64,000 bases of DNA. It comes from Planctobacterium marinum. Lineage in GTDB: Bacteria; Pseudomonadota; Gammaproteobacteria; Enterobacterales; Alteromonadaceae. Below are positions 44,308-54,101 of this stretch, piece after piece. Every line of letters begins with the position of its first letter. The stretch's first letter is position 1. The position numbers and the translations under genes are program-made. Location: positions 62,001 to 126,000 of the forward strand of contig NZ_JAJEWQ010000009.1 of assembly GCF_020687805.1 (NCBI RefSeq), given 5' to 3'. Under the pieces are notes generated by a model that was given only the letters and a program-made list of their open reading frames with translations, made no database searches and was not told where the DNA came from.

Positions 44308-45954
44308 TTAATACCAACTCACTTTGCCTTTTTCGACATTCTGAGCCACAGGTAAAAAGGTTTTTTCAACGATATGGCGTTTCACCTTCAGGGTTGGCGT
44401 TAACTCACCAGAGTCTGTCGTCCACGCCTGTTTGGCTACTATAATGGCAGATACCTTTGCATGCGCTTCCAGTTTGCTATTCACAGTGCTAAGGGTAGAC
44501 AACAAACTGCTTTCCAATTCACTCTTTTCAATTGCCGCGGCATGCTCACTGAGATTAACCACTAAAACCGGTTGCACAAGCTGGGTTCCCATCAGACACA
44601 TTTGCTCAATATACTCATTGTCACCAAATTCAGACTCGATAGGGATCGGGGCCACATACTTGCCTTTTTCAGTTTTAAAGATGTCTTTTTTCCGTCCTAC
44701 AATCGACAGATAGCCGTCTTTTAACTCACCCAGGTCACCAGTGTGAATGTAACCGTCTTCGTTAATGGTTTCCTTGGTTTTCTCTTCTTCTTTGTAGTAA
44801 CCCAGCATATCGGATTCGGTTTTCAGTAGAATCTCATTATCTTCGGCGATAATCACCTGGGTTCCGGGTAGTGGTTTAGAAACTGTGCCTATTCGCACCT
44901 CCATATCCGGTCCCAACACGCTGCCACAAGCAAAGGATTCGGTCATGCCCCAACCTTCGCCGATATTGATATCTAATTTGCTGTACCAGTGCAGAATTTT
45001 TTCTGACAGAGGTGCCGAGCCACTGATGAAAATACGGGTTTGATCCAGGCCCATTTGCTTCTTGATTTTGTTTTTGACAATACCGCCCAGCAAAGGAATT
45101 TTTAGCAAGGTTTGCAACTTTTTATTAGGCATTTTAGTGAGGATCTTTTTCTGGAATTGAGTCCAGAGACGCGGTACCGAACCAAAAATTGTGGGTTTGG
45201 CATAGCCAAGGTCGGCTGCAAAGGTATCCAGGCTATCCACGAAGTACACCTTTAATCCATAGTTCAGCAAGGTGGATTCCACGTAAGCCCGTTCAGTACA
45301 ATGAGAGAGCGGTAAATAGGACATAATGCGATCGTCGGGTGTAACCGCTAAACGCTCTCCGACATTTTTACCGGCGTTTACAAAGCTCTGATAGGTGTGC
45401 ATGGCCCCTTTGGGATTACCGGTGCTGCCTGACGTATACAGAATCGTCATTAGATCGTCTGCGGCAACCGGTGAAACACTATCAGCGGGCTCATTGTCCT
45501 GCATAATCGTGTCCCACTGATTTTCTGCCGGCATAGTGGGATAAGGAAAAGCCACTTTAGGCATAGTATCCGGAATGCCACTCACCTGAGATTGCCAGTC
45601 GTCCAGTTTACCCACCAACATCATTTTGCTTTCTGAATGCTCCAGCACATAACTGATGGTTTCGGCATTGGCTGTGGGATAAATTGGAATACTGACCAGT
45701 CCGCCATACATCAGCGCAATATCTGCGATAATCCAATGGGCACAGTTTTTCGATAAAATGGCAACCTTGTCGCCCGACTTCAGCCCTTGAGCGCGAAAAA
45801 AACTAAGTAGTTTTCGGGCTTCAGTATCAATTTCTTTCCAGGTAAACGTGAGCATTTGCCCACCTCTGGGTTGAAACAAAACCTCGCGATGACTGTCCTG
45901 AACCATCCAGTAGGTAAGCTTTTCAGCAGGTAGGGAAAGGTTAACCGTATTCAT
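44308..45954 (-). CDS. Long-chain acyl-CoA synthetase (AMP-binding)
   Basis: This 548-residue ANL-superfamily ligase has the P-loop 'TILYTSGSTGNPKGAM', 'GWGMTESFACG' (A5 motif), 'YIHTGDLGELKDGYLSIVGRKKD' (A7/A8, in parts) and a C-terminal Lys region 'LKVKRHIVEK'. The size and motifs match bacterial FAA1-type or FadD15-like ligases that activate fatty acids with ATP and CoA at the membrane. A slightly degenerate final lid motif ('TPTLKVKRHIV') is normal for this subgroup. Chain-length preference cannot be told. Confidence 0.92.
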   Translation of the reverse strand: MNTVNLSLPAEKLTYWMVQDSHREVLFQPRGGQMLTFTWKEIDTEARKLLSFFRAQGLKSGDKVAILSKNCAHWIIADIALMYGGLVSIPIYPTANAETISYVLEHSESKMMLVGKLDDWQSQVSGIPDTMPKVAFPYPTMPAENQWDTIMQDNEPADSVSPVAADDLMTILYTSGSTGNPKGAMHTYQSFVNAGKNVGERLAVTPDDRIMSYLPLSHCTERAYVESTLLNYGLKVYFVDSLDTFAADLGYAKPTIFGSVPRLWTQFQKKILTKMPNKKLQTLLKIPLLGGIVKNKIKKQMGLDQTRIFISGSAPLSEKILHWYSKLDINIGEGWGMTESFACGSVLGPDMEVRIGTVSKPLPGTQVIIAEDNEILLKTESDMLGYYKEEEKTKETINEDGYIHTGDLGELKDGYLSIVGRKKDIFKTEKGKYVAPIPIESEFGDNEYIEQMCLMGTQLVQPVLVVNLSEHAAAIEKSELESSLLSTLSTVNSKLEAHAKVSAIIVAKQAWTTDSGELTPTLKVKRHIVEKTFLPVAQNVEKGKVSWY

Positions 45955-46107
45955 TTACGCTAAAACTCCTGGTAAATTTTGCACTGTGCAAGGGCTCATA
46001 TTAGTCAGAAGTAGCCAAAAAATGAAAGCATTAACACACGATGATCATCAGAAAATTTCTGATTAGTGTTCTAAGACATTGCCTTACAGCACTCTCAGTT
46101 TCCGGTT

Positions 46108-47175
46108 TCAGGTACCTTTCAGGGGTCTTGATGCGTTTTGTCGTTGTAATTGTGGGCCAGCACCGGTATTGACGTTGCGGGTAGCGTTTTGACGCTGCAG
46201 ATCCGGTGGAGCGCCGATTACTGTCGCTTTGGGCGGCATCATGAGGCCGGGTTTGTCATGTTGCCTTGAGCGCTGATGCATCATCAGGTTTACGATTTCT
46301 GATTTGTGTCGTCCTTCACTTTTATCCATGGCTTCTTTAGTCAGATAAGATGATGTACCTTTTGCCGTGTTATGTATCGCTTTGGCGGCCATTCTGACTC
46401 CTTCAGATGCGCCACTCATCAGTTCGGCATTTAATTGGCCCACACCGCTGAATGCACCTGATAGCATGGTGGAAGCGATCATGTTGTTGCGCTTTTCTTT
46501 ATTGAGGTCGGATTTAGCGGCCGCAATATGGCTAGCGAACATGGCATCTCCGGAGGCATTGTCGTTAACATTCTTTCCATATGCTTTACTGGCCCGATCA
46601 TAGGCAGTCGCAGCGACTATACCTGCGCCGATGCCAACGCCGGTAGCTGCAGCTTTGGTAATGCCACCCGCCAATGGATTAACCAAGGTAACGCCGGTTC
46701 CGACGGCACTCACTACACCTGCTCCGGTCTTAGTATACTTTGCGGTTTTACCCACTTTTTCGGCACGCGCCCCCTCGGGGTTGTTGGCCTTCATGTCATG
46801 TTTAAAAGGTTTGAGTGCCATGGCTTCTTTGGTGAGACTGTCTCTGTCGGCACCCTTTAAGGTGGAAAAGGGACTTATTTTAGTTTTGGCATTTAACGCT
46901 GCCGTCATCACGGCACCTTTCGACATCCGGTCATAGATATAAGCGCGCTCTTCATGCATTCGCGCTTCGCTGCGGGTATGAATAGTCGTTCGCCCCTGAC
47001 CTATATGAGCGTTCAGGCGTTTCATAGTATCCGCTGTTAAGCCATTCGGGCCGCCAGGCGGCCGTGGTGCATTCATGGTGGGTGCATTAGGCCCCGCTCC
47101 CGATGAATTGGGTGGTCTCGGAGCATTCATTTTCGGAGCATTGGCTCCTGATTTAGGGCGAGGACTATTACTCAT
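46108..47175 (-). CDS. Hypothetical protein with proline-rich repeats and glycine-rich hydrophobic core
   Basis: I do not recognise this 355-residue protein. The N-terminus has two copies of a 'NAP.MNAPRPP' repeat in a disordered Pro/Asn/Gly stretch. The middle is basic and helical ('KADRDSLTKEAMALKPF'-like region), followed by a small-residue hydrophobic stretch 'GVVSAVGTGVTLVNPLAGG' and 'AATGVGIGAGIVAA' that could insert into membranes. The C-terminus repeats 'LQRQNA(T/S)R' twice around 'NVNTGAGP'. No signal peptide is visible. The layout resembles secreted effectors or colicin-like proteins, but that is only an impression. It is next to the S10 operon with a lux-box-like site upstream. Confidence 0.7.
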   Translation of the reverse strand: MSNSPRPKSGANAPKMNAPRPPNSSGAGPNAPTMNAPRPPGGPNGLTADTMKRLNAHIGQGRTTIHTRSEARMHEERAYIYDRMSKGAVMTAALNAKTKISPFSTLKGADRDSLTKEAMALKPFKHDMKANNPEGARAEKVGKTAKYTKTGAGVVSAVGTGVTLVNPLAGGITKAAATGVGIGAGIVAATAYDRASKAYGKNVNDNASGDAMFASHIAAAKSDLNKEKRNNMIASTMLSGAFSGVGQLNAELMSGASEGVRMAAKAIHNTAKGTSSYLTKEAMDKSEGRHKSEIVNLMMHQRSRQHDKPGLMMPPKATVIGAPPDLQRQNATRNVNTGAGPQLQRQNASRPLKGT

Positions 47176-47583
47176 GAGAGTTCTCTGTTGAATGGCTTAT
47201 TCTGTTAGCTCTTTTAAGATTAGCTAATAATTCTGGAAAAAATCAATGTGAACCCCTTGTTAAACCATAAAACTTCACAATATTGCATCACTAATTTACC
47301 GTCTCAGATTTTTATGGATATTTAACCTCCACAATAGTGCTCTTGCTACTAACACAGCCCCGGTTGTCGTCCCGTGTTTTGTTGCCAAACCCAAACCTGT
47401 ACTTTGGTACAGCTGTATTCACCCACCAAACAATTTACTGTGGATACCATGCCAAAACCCTTAAATACGGGCTGGTAGTTTTACCGGGCTCCGGTAAACC
47501 CTCTCCATGTCCTGGCATTTTTATGGTAAGGATTGTTGGCGAGGATTTTTTCAGAAATACAAATTTAGGATTCCAGAGCGAAG
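47176..47583. other. 408-bp intergenic region with lux-box-like site and leader hairpin
   Basis: No gene of confidence is present; short frames on both strands lack ribosome sites and family features. The region separates the leftward 355-residue gene from a rightward 74-residue gene. It carries a lux-box-like palindrome at 47395-47414 and a hairpin TTTACCGG-GCT-CCGGTAAA at 47480-47498, which would lie in the 5' leader of the rightward gene. Confidence 0.5.
47395..47414. promoter_or_regulatory. Lux-box-like palindrome A
   Basis: The 20-bp site reads ACCTGTAC, TTTG, GTACAGCT. It has the same arms and 4-bp spacer size as the classic Vibrio fischeri lux box (ACCTGTAG-GATC-GTACAGGT), with one mismatch between arms. 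It lies about 170 bp upstream of the small gene at 47584 and 220 bp upstream of the leftward gene at 47175. Confidence 0.5.
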
Positions 47584-47808
47584 ATGAAACTTTACTTATT
47601 ACACACAACACTAATCTGCATCCTGGTACTGCTAATAGCCTATGCAATTAAACGGATATGCGGTGTTGGACTGTTTCAGGACTTTCCGGAAAATCTGGCG
47701 GGTGTTCGGTGGGTTTTGGCGAAGCTCAACGTATGGATTGCCCTGTTCTTTGGCATTCTTATCAGTGAGTATTTGCTGATACCGTTGATTGTGCCATTTA
47801 CCCTGTAA
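47584..47808 (+). CDS. Small two-helix membrane protein
   Basis: This 74-residue protein follows a GAGCGAAG ribosome site. It has two hydrophobic helices, 'LYLLHTTLICILVLLIAYAI' and 'LNVWIALFFGILISEYLLIPLIV', separated by a short loop. No family is recognised. In size and layout it resembles the other small membrane proteins of the accessory region at 53-56 kb on the other side of the S10 operon. It converges on rpsQ with a shared terminator. Confidence 0.55.
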   Translation: MKLYLLHTTLICILVLLIAYAIKRICGVGLFQDFPENLAGVRWVLAKLNVWIALFFGILISEYLLIPLIVPFTL

Positions 47809-47833
47809 TTGTTTACCGGGAAGCCGACATAAC

Positions 47834-47862
47834 AAAAAACCCGCCAAAAGGCGGGTTTTTCA
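47834..47862. terminator. Bidirectional terminator at the end of the S10 operon
   Basis: AAAAAACCCGCC-AAAA-GGCGGGTTTTT forms a strong GC stem flanked by A and T runs on either side, so it can end both the leftward S10 operon (stop at 47885) and the rightward small gene. Confidence 0.92.
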
Positions 47863-47884
47863 ATTCGCTGTAAACCTTAAAAGA

Positions 47885-48133
47885 TTAAGCTTTACTTACA
47901 ATGTCAACCAGCATCCAGTTTTTAGACTTGGATAATGGACGGCACTCGCGAAGAGTGACTACGTCGCCCATTTGACATGCATTGCTTTCGTCATGTGCGT
48001 GCAACTTAGTAGTACGCTTGATGAATTTCCCATAGATAGGGTGCTTCACGCGACGCTCTACTGCAACAGTGATAGTTTTATCCATCTTGTTGCTAACCAC
48101 ACGACCTTGTACTGTACGAGTTTTCTCAGTCAT
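47885..48133 (-). CDS. rpsQ: 30S ribosomal protein S17
   Basis: This 82-residue protein has '[31 protein letters not shown]' (in parts) and '[16 protein letters not shown]', the S17 signature. It binds 16S rRNA helix 11 early in 30S assembly. Last gene of the S10 operon; its ATG overlaps the rpmC stop by one base (TAATG). A terminator follows, and rplN of the spc operon does not. Confidence 0.98.
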   Translation of the reverse strand: MTEKTRTVQGRVVSNKMDKTITVAVERRVKHPIYGKFIKRTTKLHAHDESNACQMGDVVTLRECRPLSKSKNWMLVDIVSKA

Positions 48134-48324
48134 TAGGCACCTGCCTTCTCAGTCAAAATGGTTTTAACACGCGCAATGTTACGACGAACTGTTTTCAATT
48201 GGTGCGTTTGCGCCAACTGACCAGTGCTGTTTTGCATGCGCAGATTGAATTGCTCCTGAAGAAGTTCGATCAGGTGCGCATTCAATTCTTCTACGCTCTT
48301 TTCTCTTAATTCAGATGCATTCAT
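48133..48324 (-). CDS. rpmC: 50S ribosomal protein L29
   Basis: This 63-residue protein has '[27 protein letters not shown]' (in parts) and a basic tail '[12 protein letters not shown]', the normal L29 two-helix form at the exit tunnel. It overlaps rplP and rpsQ by single bases at TAATG junctions, showing translational coupling. Confidence 0.98.
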   Translation of the reverse strand: MNASELREKSVEELNAHLIELLQEQFNLRMQNSTGQLAQTHQLKTVRRNIARVKTILTEKAGA

Positions 48325-48734
48325 TACATTACCGTCCGAGTTACAAAAGTGGTCTTAAACGGCAATTTCGCTGCTGCAAGTTCGAAAGCTTCACGCGCCA
48401 ATTGTTCTGGCACACCTTCCATCTCATACAACACACGACCTGGCTGAATCTGGCACACCCAGTATTCAACGTTACCCTTACCTTTACCTTGACGAACCTC
48501 AAGAGGCTTCTCAGTAATTGGCTTGTCAGGGAACACACGGATCCAGATTTTACCTTGACGTTTAATATGACGAGTCATTGCACGACGAGCTGCTTCGATT
48601 TGACGAGCAGTCATACGGCCACGACCAACCGATTTTAAACCGAAAGTACCGAAACTTACTTTATTACCAGATGCCAGACCACGGTTGCGGCCTTTGTGCA
48701 TCTTGCGGAATTTCATACGTTTTGGTTGTAACAT
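48324..48734 (-). CDS. rplP: 50S ribosomal protein L16
   Basis: This 136-residue protein is the normal L16 length, with '[19 protein letters not shown]', '[21 protein letters not shown]' (in parts) and '[16 protein letters not shown]'. It organises the A-site region of 23S rRNA and contacts tRNA. It follows rpsC by 2 bp in the S10 operon. Confidence 0.98.
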   Translation of the reverse strand: MLQPKRMKFRKMHKGRNRGLASGNKVSFGTFGLKSVGRGRMTARQIEAARRAMTRHIKRQGKIWIRVFPDKPITEKPLEVRQGKGKGNVEYWVCQIQPGRVLYEMEGVPEQLAREAFELAAAKLPFKTTFVTRTVM

Positions 48735-48736
48735 GA

Positions 48737-49441
48737 TTACGCTCCTCTCTTAGCAGGACGCGCCTTCTTCTTAGGCTGTTGTTGCTCTGGCTGCTCTGCC
48801 TTAGTTGGCAAACCACCCAAAACTTCACCTTTGAAGATCCATACTTTGATACCGATGATACCGTAAGTAGTCAACGCTTCTGAAGTTGCATAATCGATGT
48901 CAGCACGGAAAGTGTGTAGTGGTACACGACCTTCACGATACCATTCAGAACGAGCAATCTCTGCACCGCCTAAACGACCGCTTACTTCAACCTTGATACC
49001 TTTGGCACCTAAACGCATAGCGTTTTGAACGGCACGCTTCATGGCGCGACGGAACATAACACGACGCTCTAACTGGCTAGCGATGCTATCAGCTACCAAT
49101 TGACCGTCTAGTTCAGGCTTACGTACTTCAGCGATGTTAATCTGAGCAGGAACGCCTGCCAGGTTAGACACGTGCTTGCGAAGTACTTCTACATCTTCAC
49201 CTTTCTTACCGATAACAACGCCTGGACGAGCAGTGTGAATAGTCACACGGATGCTTTTCGCAGGACGGTCGATTTCGATTTTTGACAAAGATGCATTTTT
49301 CAATTTCTTAGTCAGATACTGACGAACCTGATGATCAGAATACAGGTTATCAGCATAATCTTTTGTACCGGCGTACCAGGTAGAAACCCATGGTTTGCTG
49401 ATACCCAGGCGTATGCCCGTAGGATGTACCTTCTGTCCCAT
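48737..49441 (-). CDS. rpsC: 30S ribosomal protein S3
   Basis: This 234-residue protein has '[18 protein letters not shown]', the KH domain '[16 protein letters not shown]' and '[20 protein letters not shown]'. S3 forms part of the mRNA entry channel and helicase centre. The Lys/Gln/Pro-rich tail '[20 protein letters not shown]' is slightly longer than in some relatives. It starts 3 bp after rplV. Confidence 0.98.
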   Translation of the reverse strand: MGQKVHPTGIRLGISKPWVSTWYAGTKDYADNLYSDHQVRQYLTKKLKNASLSKIEIDRPAKSIRVTIHTARPGVVIGKKGEDVEVLRKHVSNLAGVPAQINIAEVRKPELDGQLVADSIASQLERRVMFRRAMKRAVQNAMRLGAKGIKVEVSGRLGGAEIARSEWYREGRVPLHTFRADIDYATSEALTTYGIIGIKVWIFKGEVLGGLPTKAEQPEQQQPKKKARPAKRGA

Positions 49442-49444
49442 TGT

Positions 49445-49783
49445 TTACTCCTGATTGTCCGCTACTACAACAGTGATGTGACTGCTGCGTTTGAAGATGC
49501 GATCCGCACGACCTTTCGCGCGAGTCTTGATGCGCTTCATAGTAGGACCTTCGTCAACGAAGATCTTAGCTACAACTAGCTCATCGATATCAGCACCTTC
49601 ATTGTGCTCAGCATTCGCGATCGCAGAGTTAAGAACTTTCTTAACCAGATCGGCTGCTTTTTTAGGGCTGTACGTCAAAACTTCAAGAGCTTTTTCTACG
49701 TGCAAGCCGCGAACTTGATCTGCTACCAAACGCGCTTTTTGAGGCGAAATACGAGCAAAACTGTGTTTAGCTAAAGCTTCCAT
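49445..49783 (-). CDS. rplV: 50S ribosomal protein L22
   Basis: This 112-residue protein has '[15 protein letters not shown]', '[21 protein letters not shown]' (in parts) and the beta-hairpin '[18 protein letters not shown]' that lines the exit tunnel. Two residues longer than E. coli L22. Central gene in the S10 operon. Confidence 0.98.
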   Translation of the reverse strand: MEALAKHSFARISPQKARLVADQVRGLHVEKALEVLTYSPKKAADLVKKVLNSAIANAEHNEGADIDELVVAKIFVDEGPTMKRIKTRAKGRADRIFKRSSHITVVVADNQE

Positions 49784-49793
49784 TGTCTACTCC

Positions 49794-50069
49794 TTATCGT
49801 TTCGCTTTCTTATCGGCCACGTGGCCTTTATAAGTACGTGTTGGCGCAAATTCGCCCAATTTATGGCCTACCATTTCGTCCGATACGAATACCGGAACGT
49901 GTTGGCGACCGTTATGGACTGCAATGGTCAACCCAATCATATCTGGGATGATCATAGAGCGACGAGACCAGGTTTTAATTGGTTTCTTTTCGCCTTTTTC
50001 CACTGCAGCCTCAACCTTCTTCAACAAGTGTAGGTCAATAAATGGACCCTTCTTGAGAGAACGTGGCAT
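49794..50069 (-). CDS. rpsS: 30S ribosomal protein S19
   Basis: This 91-residue protein has '[20 protein letters not shown]', '[19 protein letters not shown]' and '[16 protein letters not shown]'. S19 sits in the head of the 30S subunit. It lies 15 bp after rplB. Confidence 0.98.
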   Translation of the reverse strand: MPRSLKKGPFIDLHLLKKVEAAVEKGEKKPIKTWSRRSMIIPDMIGLTIAVHNGRQHVPVFVSDEMVGHKLGEFAPTRTYKGHVADKKAKR

Positions 50070-50084
50070 GGTGAATCCTCGCTA

Positions 50085-50909
50085 TTACTTGTTACGACGA
50101 CGTACGATGAACTTATCAGTACGCTTATTCTTACGTGTTTTTGCACCTTTAGTCGGTTTACCCCAAGGAGAAACCGGATGACGACCACCAGAGGTACGGC
50201 CTTCACCACCACCATGTGGGTGATCAACTGGGTTCATTGCAACACCACGTACGGTAGGACGAACGCCTCTCCAACGGGTTGCACCAGCTTTACCTAAAGA
50301 ACGCAACATGTGCTCAGCGTTTCCAACTTCACCGATTGTCGCACGACAATCAGAAGGAACTTTACGTACCTCACCGGAACGTAAACGCAAGGTAACGTAT
50401 GCACCTTCACGCGCCAAAATCTGTACATATGCACCAGCAGAACGCGCAATTTGCGCACCTTTACCAGGCTTCATCTCGATAGCGTGTACAACAGTACCTA
50501 CCGGGATGTTACGCATTGGCAAAGTGTTACCTGCTTTGATAGGCGCATCAGCACCAGACAAGATTTGATCGCCGGCCTTCATGCCTTTAGGGGCTAAAAC
50601 GTAACGACGCTCACCATCTGCATAACATACTAAAGCGATGTTAGAAGTACGATTAGGATCGTATTCAAGACGCTCTACTCTCGCAGGGATGCCGTCTTTA
50701 TTACGTTTGAAGTCAACAATACGGTAGTGTTGCTTGTGACCGCCACCGATGTGACGAACAGTGATACGACCACCGTTGTTACGACCACCAGACTTACTTT
50801 TCTTGTCCAGCAAAGGTGCATAAGGTGCACCTTTGTGCAAGTCAGGGTTAACGACCTTTACAACGTGACGACGACCAGCAGAAGTCGGCTTAGCTTTCAT
50901 TAATGCCAT
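50085..50909 (-). CDS. rplB: 50S ribosomal protein L2
   Basis: This 274-residue protein has '[21 protein letters not shown]' (in parts), '[16 protein letters not shown]', the peptidyl-transferase-near loop '[20 protein letters not shown]' and tail '[16 protein letters not shown]'. The conserved His in 'DHPHGGGEG' is intact. Normal length for L2. Confidence 0.99.
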   Translation of the reverse strand: MALMKAKPTSAGRRHVVKVVNPDLHKGAPYAPLLDKKSKSGGRNNGGRITVRHIGGGHKQHYRIVDFKRNKDGIPARVERLEYDPNRTSNIALVCYADGERRYVLAPKGMKAGDQILSGADAPIKAGNTLPMRNIPVGTVVHAIEMKPGKGAQIARSAGAYVQILAREGAYVTLRLRSGEVRKVPSDCRATIGEVGNAEHMLRSLGKAGATRWRGVRPTVRGVAMNPVDHPHGGGEGRTSGGRHPVSPWGKPTKGAKTRKNKRTDKFIVRRRNK

Positions 50910-50923
50910 GTCAATAACTCCTA

Positions 50924-51223
50924 TTACTCACCGCCACCGACGAAGTCGATGTCATGACCTTCTTTCAAAGTAACGTAGGCTTTTTTCCAATCCTTACGCT
51001 TACCAGTGCGCAGACCGTGACGCTTGGTTTTACCCTTCACGTTTACAGTGCGTACGCCAGCAACTTCAACTTCAAACAAAGACTCAACAGCGGCTTTGAT
51101 TTCAGCTTTAGCAGCATCAGTGGTTACTTTGAAAACCAATGTGTTATTCAGTTCTGCAGAAACAGTGCTCTTTTCAGAAACGTGAGGAGCAAGAATGACT
51201 TTTAAAAGACGTTCCTGGTTCAT
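50924..51223 (-). CDS. rplW: 50S ribosomal protein L23
   Basis: This 99-residue protein has '[17 protein letters not shown]', '[18 protein letters not shown]' and '[20 protein letters not shown]'. L23 docks trigger factor and SRP at the tunnel exit. Its ATG overlaps the rplD stop by 4 bp. Confidence 0.98.
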   Translation of the reverse strand: MNQERLLKVILAPHVSEKSTVSAELNNTLVFKVTTDAAKAEIKAAVESLFEVEVAGVRTVNVKGKTKRHGLRTGKRKDWKKAYVTLKEGHDIDFVGGGE

Positions 51224-51825
51224 GCTAATGCCTCCTCTAATTGCTTCACTGCATCTTTAGTCATCAAAACTTTTTCGAATGCAATCAAGCTAACTGGATC
51301 GATACCCTGTACGTCACGAACATCTACTTTGTAAAGGTTACGTGCAGACAGGAACAGATTCTCATCAACTTCAGAAGTCACGATTAATACGTCTTTCAGT
51401 TCCAGCTGCTTAAGCTTAGAAACCAAATCTTTAGTTTTAGCAGTTTCAACACCGAAGTTTTCAACAACTATTAAACGCTCTTGACGAACTAATTCAGACA
51501 GGATGCTTTTAATCGCACCACGGTACATCTTACGATTTACCTTCTGGCTGTGATCCTGAGGTTTTGCCGCGAATGCGCGACCACCGCCAACCCAAATTGG
51601 GCTACGGATTGTACCAGCACGTGCACGGCCAGTACCTTTTTGACGCCATGGCTTCTTACCGCCACCACGTACTTCAGAACGCGTTTTTTGCGCTTTGCTA
51701 CCCTGACGGGCACCCGCTGCATAAGCAACACATACCTGGTGAACCAGAGCTTCGTTAAACTCACGGCCAAAAGTAGCTTCTGAAACTTCAAGTGCGCCTT
51801 GCGCATCTTTAATTGCTAATTCCAT
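51220..51825 (-). CDS. rplD: 50S ribosomal protein L4
   Basis: This 201-residue protein (same as E. coli) has '[20 protein letters not shown]' and '[19 protein letters not shown]'. Two ATGs are adjacent; I take the second, at 51825, which has the better 7-base spacing from GGGAG and gives the family start '[12 protein letters not shown]'. In E. coli L4 also represses this operon by acting on the rpsJ leader. Confidence 0.98.
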   Translation of the reverse strand: MELAIKDAQGALEVSEATFGREFNEALVHQVCVAYAAGARQGSKAQKTRSEVRGGGKKPWRQKGTGRARAGTIRSPIWVGGGRAFAAKPQDHSQKVNRKMYRGAIKSILSELVRQERLIVVENFGVETAKTKDLVSKLKQLELKDVLIVTSEVDENLFLSARNLYKVDVRDVQGIDPVSLIAFEKVLMTKDAVKQLEEALA

Positions 51826-51842
51826 CATCTATCTCCCAGACC

Positions 51843-52481
51843 TTACGCTTTAACCGCTGGTTTAACGATTACATCACCACCGGTAGAACCAGGGATAGCA
51901 CCTTTAACCAGAAGCAGGTTGTTTTCAGCGTCTACTTTAACGACTTCCAGAGACTGTACAGTAACTTGTTTGTTACCTAACTGACCGGCCATTTTCTTAC
52001 CTTTGAAAACTTTACCTGGTGATTGGTTTTGACCAATAGAACCAGGGGCACGGTGTGAAAGAGAGTTACCGTGAGTCATACGCTGAGAACTGAAGTTCCA
52101 ACGCTTGATTGCACCGGCAAAACCTTTACCTTTAGAAGTACCAATTACGTCAACCAAGTTTGTGTCAGCAAAGATCTCAACAGTGATCTCTTTACCTACT
52201 TCCAGGTCAGTGCCTTCTTCAGCACCTAAACGGAATTCCCACAAACCACGGCCCGCTTCAACGCCAGCTTTAGCAAAGTGACCTGCTGCAGCTTTATTAA
52301 CACGGTTAGCCTTTTTTGTACCAGCAGTTACCTGCAAAGCGCGATAGCCATCTTTTTCGGCAGTACGAAGCTGTGTAATACGGTTAGGGGTAGCTTCGAT
52401 AACAGTCACAGGTACAGAACCGCCTTCTTCAGTGAAGATACGAGTCATACCTACTTTACGACCGATTAATCCAATCGACAT
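51843..52481 (-). CDS. rplC: 50S ribosomal protein L3
   Basis: This 212-residue protein has '[18 protein letters not shown]', '[21 protein letters not shown]' (in parts) and '[20 protein letters not shown]'. L3 helps nucleate the 50S subunit. The Gln that is methylated by PrmB in E. coli lies in the 'NQSPGK' loop and is present. Confidence 0.98.
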   Translation of the reverse strand: MSIGLIGRKVGMTRIFTEEGGSVPVTVIEATPNRITQLRTAEKDGYRALQVTAGTKKANRVNKAAAGHFAKAGVEAGRGLWEFRLGAEEGTDLEVGKEITVEIFADTNLVDVIGTSKGKGFAGAIKRWNFSSQRMTHGNSLSHRAPGSIGQNQSPGKVFKGKKMAGQLGNKQVTVQSLEVVKVDAENNLLLVKGAIPGSTGGDVIVKPAVKA

Positions 52482-52499
52482 TTTTTACACCCTCTCTCT

Positions 52500-52972
<473 letters not shown>

Positions 52973-52978
52973 GCGCGC

Positions 52979-53006
52979 ATTATACGCATGTTTAATATTT
53001 GTGCAA
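52979..53006 (-). promoter_or_regulatory. rpsJp: Sigma-70 promoter of the S10 operon
   Basis: On the minus strand, TTGCAC (53006-53001) and a perfect TATAAT (52984-52979) are 16 bp apart. A GCGCGCCC discriminator directly after the -10 box is typical of stringently controlled ribosomal promoters. It overlaps nothing coding; the small gene at 53033 ends 26 bp before it. Confidence 0.85.
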
Positions 53007-53032
53007 GGGTTATTTGCAATATAAGGCTACTA

Positions 53033-53245
53033 TTATGACTGAACTTGTTGCTCTTCCACGGCATTACTATTTGCCGCCTTATTTCGTTGCTCTAACAGCT
53101 CTGCCAAAATCCATAACAGCAGAAAATTTTGAAACTCTGCCAGTTCAAATGAAATACCATCCACAAAAAACATTTTATACAAAAGGGAAAGCAGATTCAT
53201 AATTGCCAGCCCTAAAATACTATACTGAATAAATTTCGCTTTCAT
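53033..53245 (-). CDS. Small two-helix membrane protein, candidate immunity protein
   Basis: This 70-residue protein follows a strong ATAGGAGATAG ribosome site. It has two hydrophobic segments, 'FIQYSILGLAIMNLLSLLY' and 'FQNFLLLWILAELL', and a charged tail. It is the last gene of a leftward run after two double-glycine-leader peptides, the position where class II microcins usually have an immunity gene. No sequence family is recognised. Confidence 0.65.
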   Translation of the reverse strand: MKAKFIQYSILGLAIMNLLSLLYKMFFVDGISFELAEFQNFLLLWILAELLEQRNKAANSNAVEEQQVQS

Positions 53246-53326
53246 TTTCTATCTCCTATGAAGGCAATCCTTGACGGACTGCCTATTTTTCACTGAAAGT
53301 TCGGAAAGTTAGACTAAAGCACCATC

Positions 53327-53503
53327 TTAGTGTGTGGCGTCATAAAATCCGTTTCCTAATGCAGTGCCAAAAGACATTGCTGCGTCTATCATTGAACCGT
53401 ATAAAAAAATTGCTCCTGCCACTGCCCAAGGGCCAGCAGCACCACAAATTTCATCGATTGCTTCACTGTCCAGTTCTGTCATTTTTTGTTCAATATTTTT
53501 CAT
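53327..53503 (-). CDS. Double-glycine-leader microcin/bacteriocin-like peptide B
   Basis: This 58-residue frame, below common annotation cut-offs, has an excellent GGAG ribosome site 6-10 bases before ATG 53503. The first 22 residues 'MTELDSEAIDEICGA' (from Met8) match a double-glycine-type leader with Gly-Ala at the cut site. The rest is a hydrophobic, small-residue-rich peptide 'AGPWAVAGAIFLYG' through 'SFGTALGNGFYDATH' with GxxxG-like spacing. This suits a pore-forming class II bacteriocin. It is 17 bp after peptide A and 80 bp before the immunity-like gene. Confidence 0.65.
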   Translation of the reverse strand: MKNIEQKMTELDSEAIDEICGAAGPWAVAGAIFLYGSMIDAAMSFGTALGNGFYDATH

Positions 53504-53520
53504 ATTCTACTCCTTTTCCC

Positions 53521-53682
53521 TTATAACATTGCCAAATCATCGATCCAGCGGTCACTGATCATAACGTTTCTATAAAAATACCCTGCTGCAGAACCTACCG
53601 CGTAGCCTAATGAACTGGCTACATCGTCAATAATTCCAGCACCATTCACTTCATCAATTTCTTCAAACGTTAACTCGTTCAT
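53521..53682 (-). CDS. Double-glycine-leader microcin/bacteriocin-like peptide A
   Basis: From ATG 53682, with AAGGAGATGG upstream, this codes 53 residues. The leader 'MNELTFEEIDEVNGA' is strikingly like class II microcin leaders (for microcin V, MRTLTLNELDSVSGG). The mature part begins 'GIIDDVASSLGYAVG' and has 'SAAGYFYRNVM', a Gly/Ala-rich helix with GxxxG motifs. A longer frame upstream to 53808 lacks a ribosome site and would bury the leader. First gene of a three-gene run under a lux-box-like site. Confidence 0.7.
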   Translation of the reverse strand: MNELTFEEIDEVNGAGIIDDVASSLGYAVGSAAGYFYRNVMISDRWIDDLAML

Positions 53683-53731
53683 ATTCCATCTCCTTGCCAA
53701 CGTCGCTGCGTTGGACTGTTTATTTAACATT

Positions 53732-53750
53732 TGTGTCAACCATTGACACA
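53732..53750. repeat. Palindrome TGTGTCAA-CCA-TTGACACA in the microcin leader
   Basis: A perfect 8-bp inverted repeat with 3-bp centre lies 50 bp upstream of peptide A and 33 bp downstream of the lux-box-like site. A near copy occurs at 55220-55238 in the duplicated leader module. It may be an operator or a leader hairpin. Confidence 0.6.
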
Positions 53751-53782
53751 CCACCATGATGGCAAATAATTTTCCGCTTGTA

Positions 53783-53802
53783 ACCTGTACCAAAGTACAG
53801 GT
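53783..53802 (-). promoter_or_regulatory. Lux-box-like palindrome B, perfect
   Basis: ACCTGTAC-CAAA-GTACAGGT is a perfect 20-bp palindrome with the arms of the lux box. It is about 100 bp upstream of microcin-like peptide A on the minus strand, so the LuxR-activated start would fall near 53750. I could not fix a -10 box with confidence. Confidence 0.6.
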
Positions 53803-54101
53803 TTTCACCGCAAATTTTCTTTGCTTTAGGGATGTGCATACACGTTTCAGGGCTGGGAAGCGGTTAATGTTTGCGGGATATACGGGGAAGAAATAGGAAT
53901 ATTGCGCACCGGGACTTTCGTATGCTTTACATGATTATGGCCGAGTTGCCAGGTTAACACTTCAGTAGAATGGGTCAGTACGATTGCCAGCACTGTGTCA
54001 CTCTCATTTTTTAATGTAGATACTATGATTTAAGATGACTTCGCCACAGACAGGCTCAGTAAATCGAAGGTTCAATACATTTTACGGGTGATGCCTTTTC
54101 T

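Noticed and set aside
47435-47651. Short open frames on both strands between 47337 and 47651
   Set aside because: No ribosome sites, low-complexity composition, and they overlap the lux-box-like site and leader hairpin.
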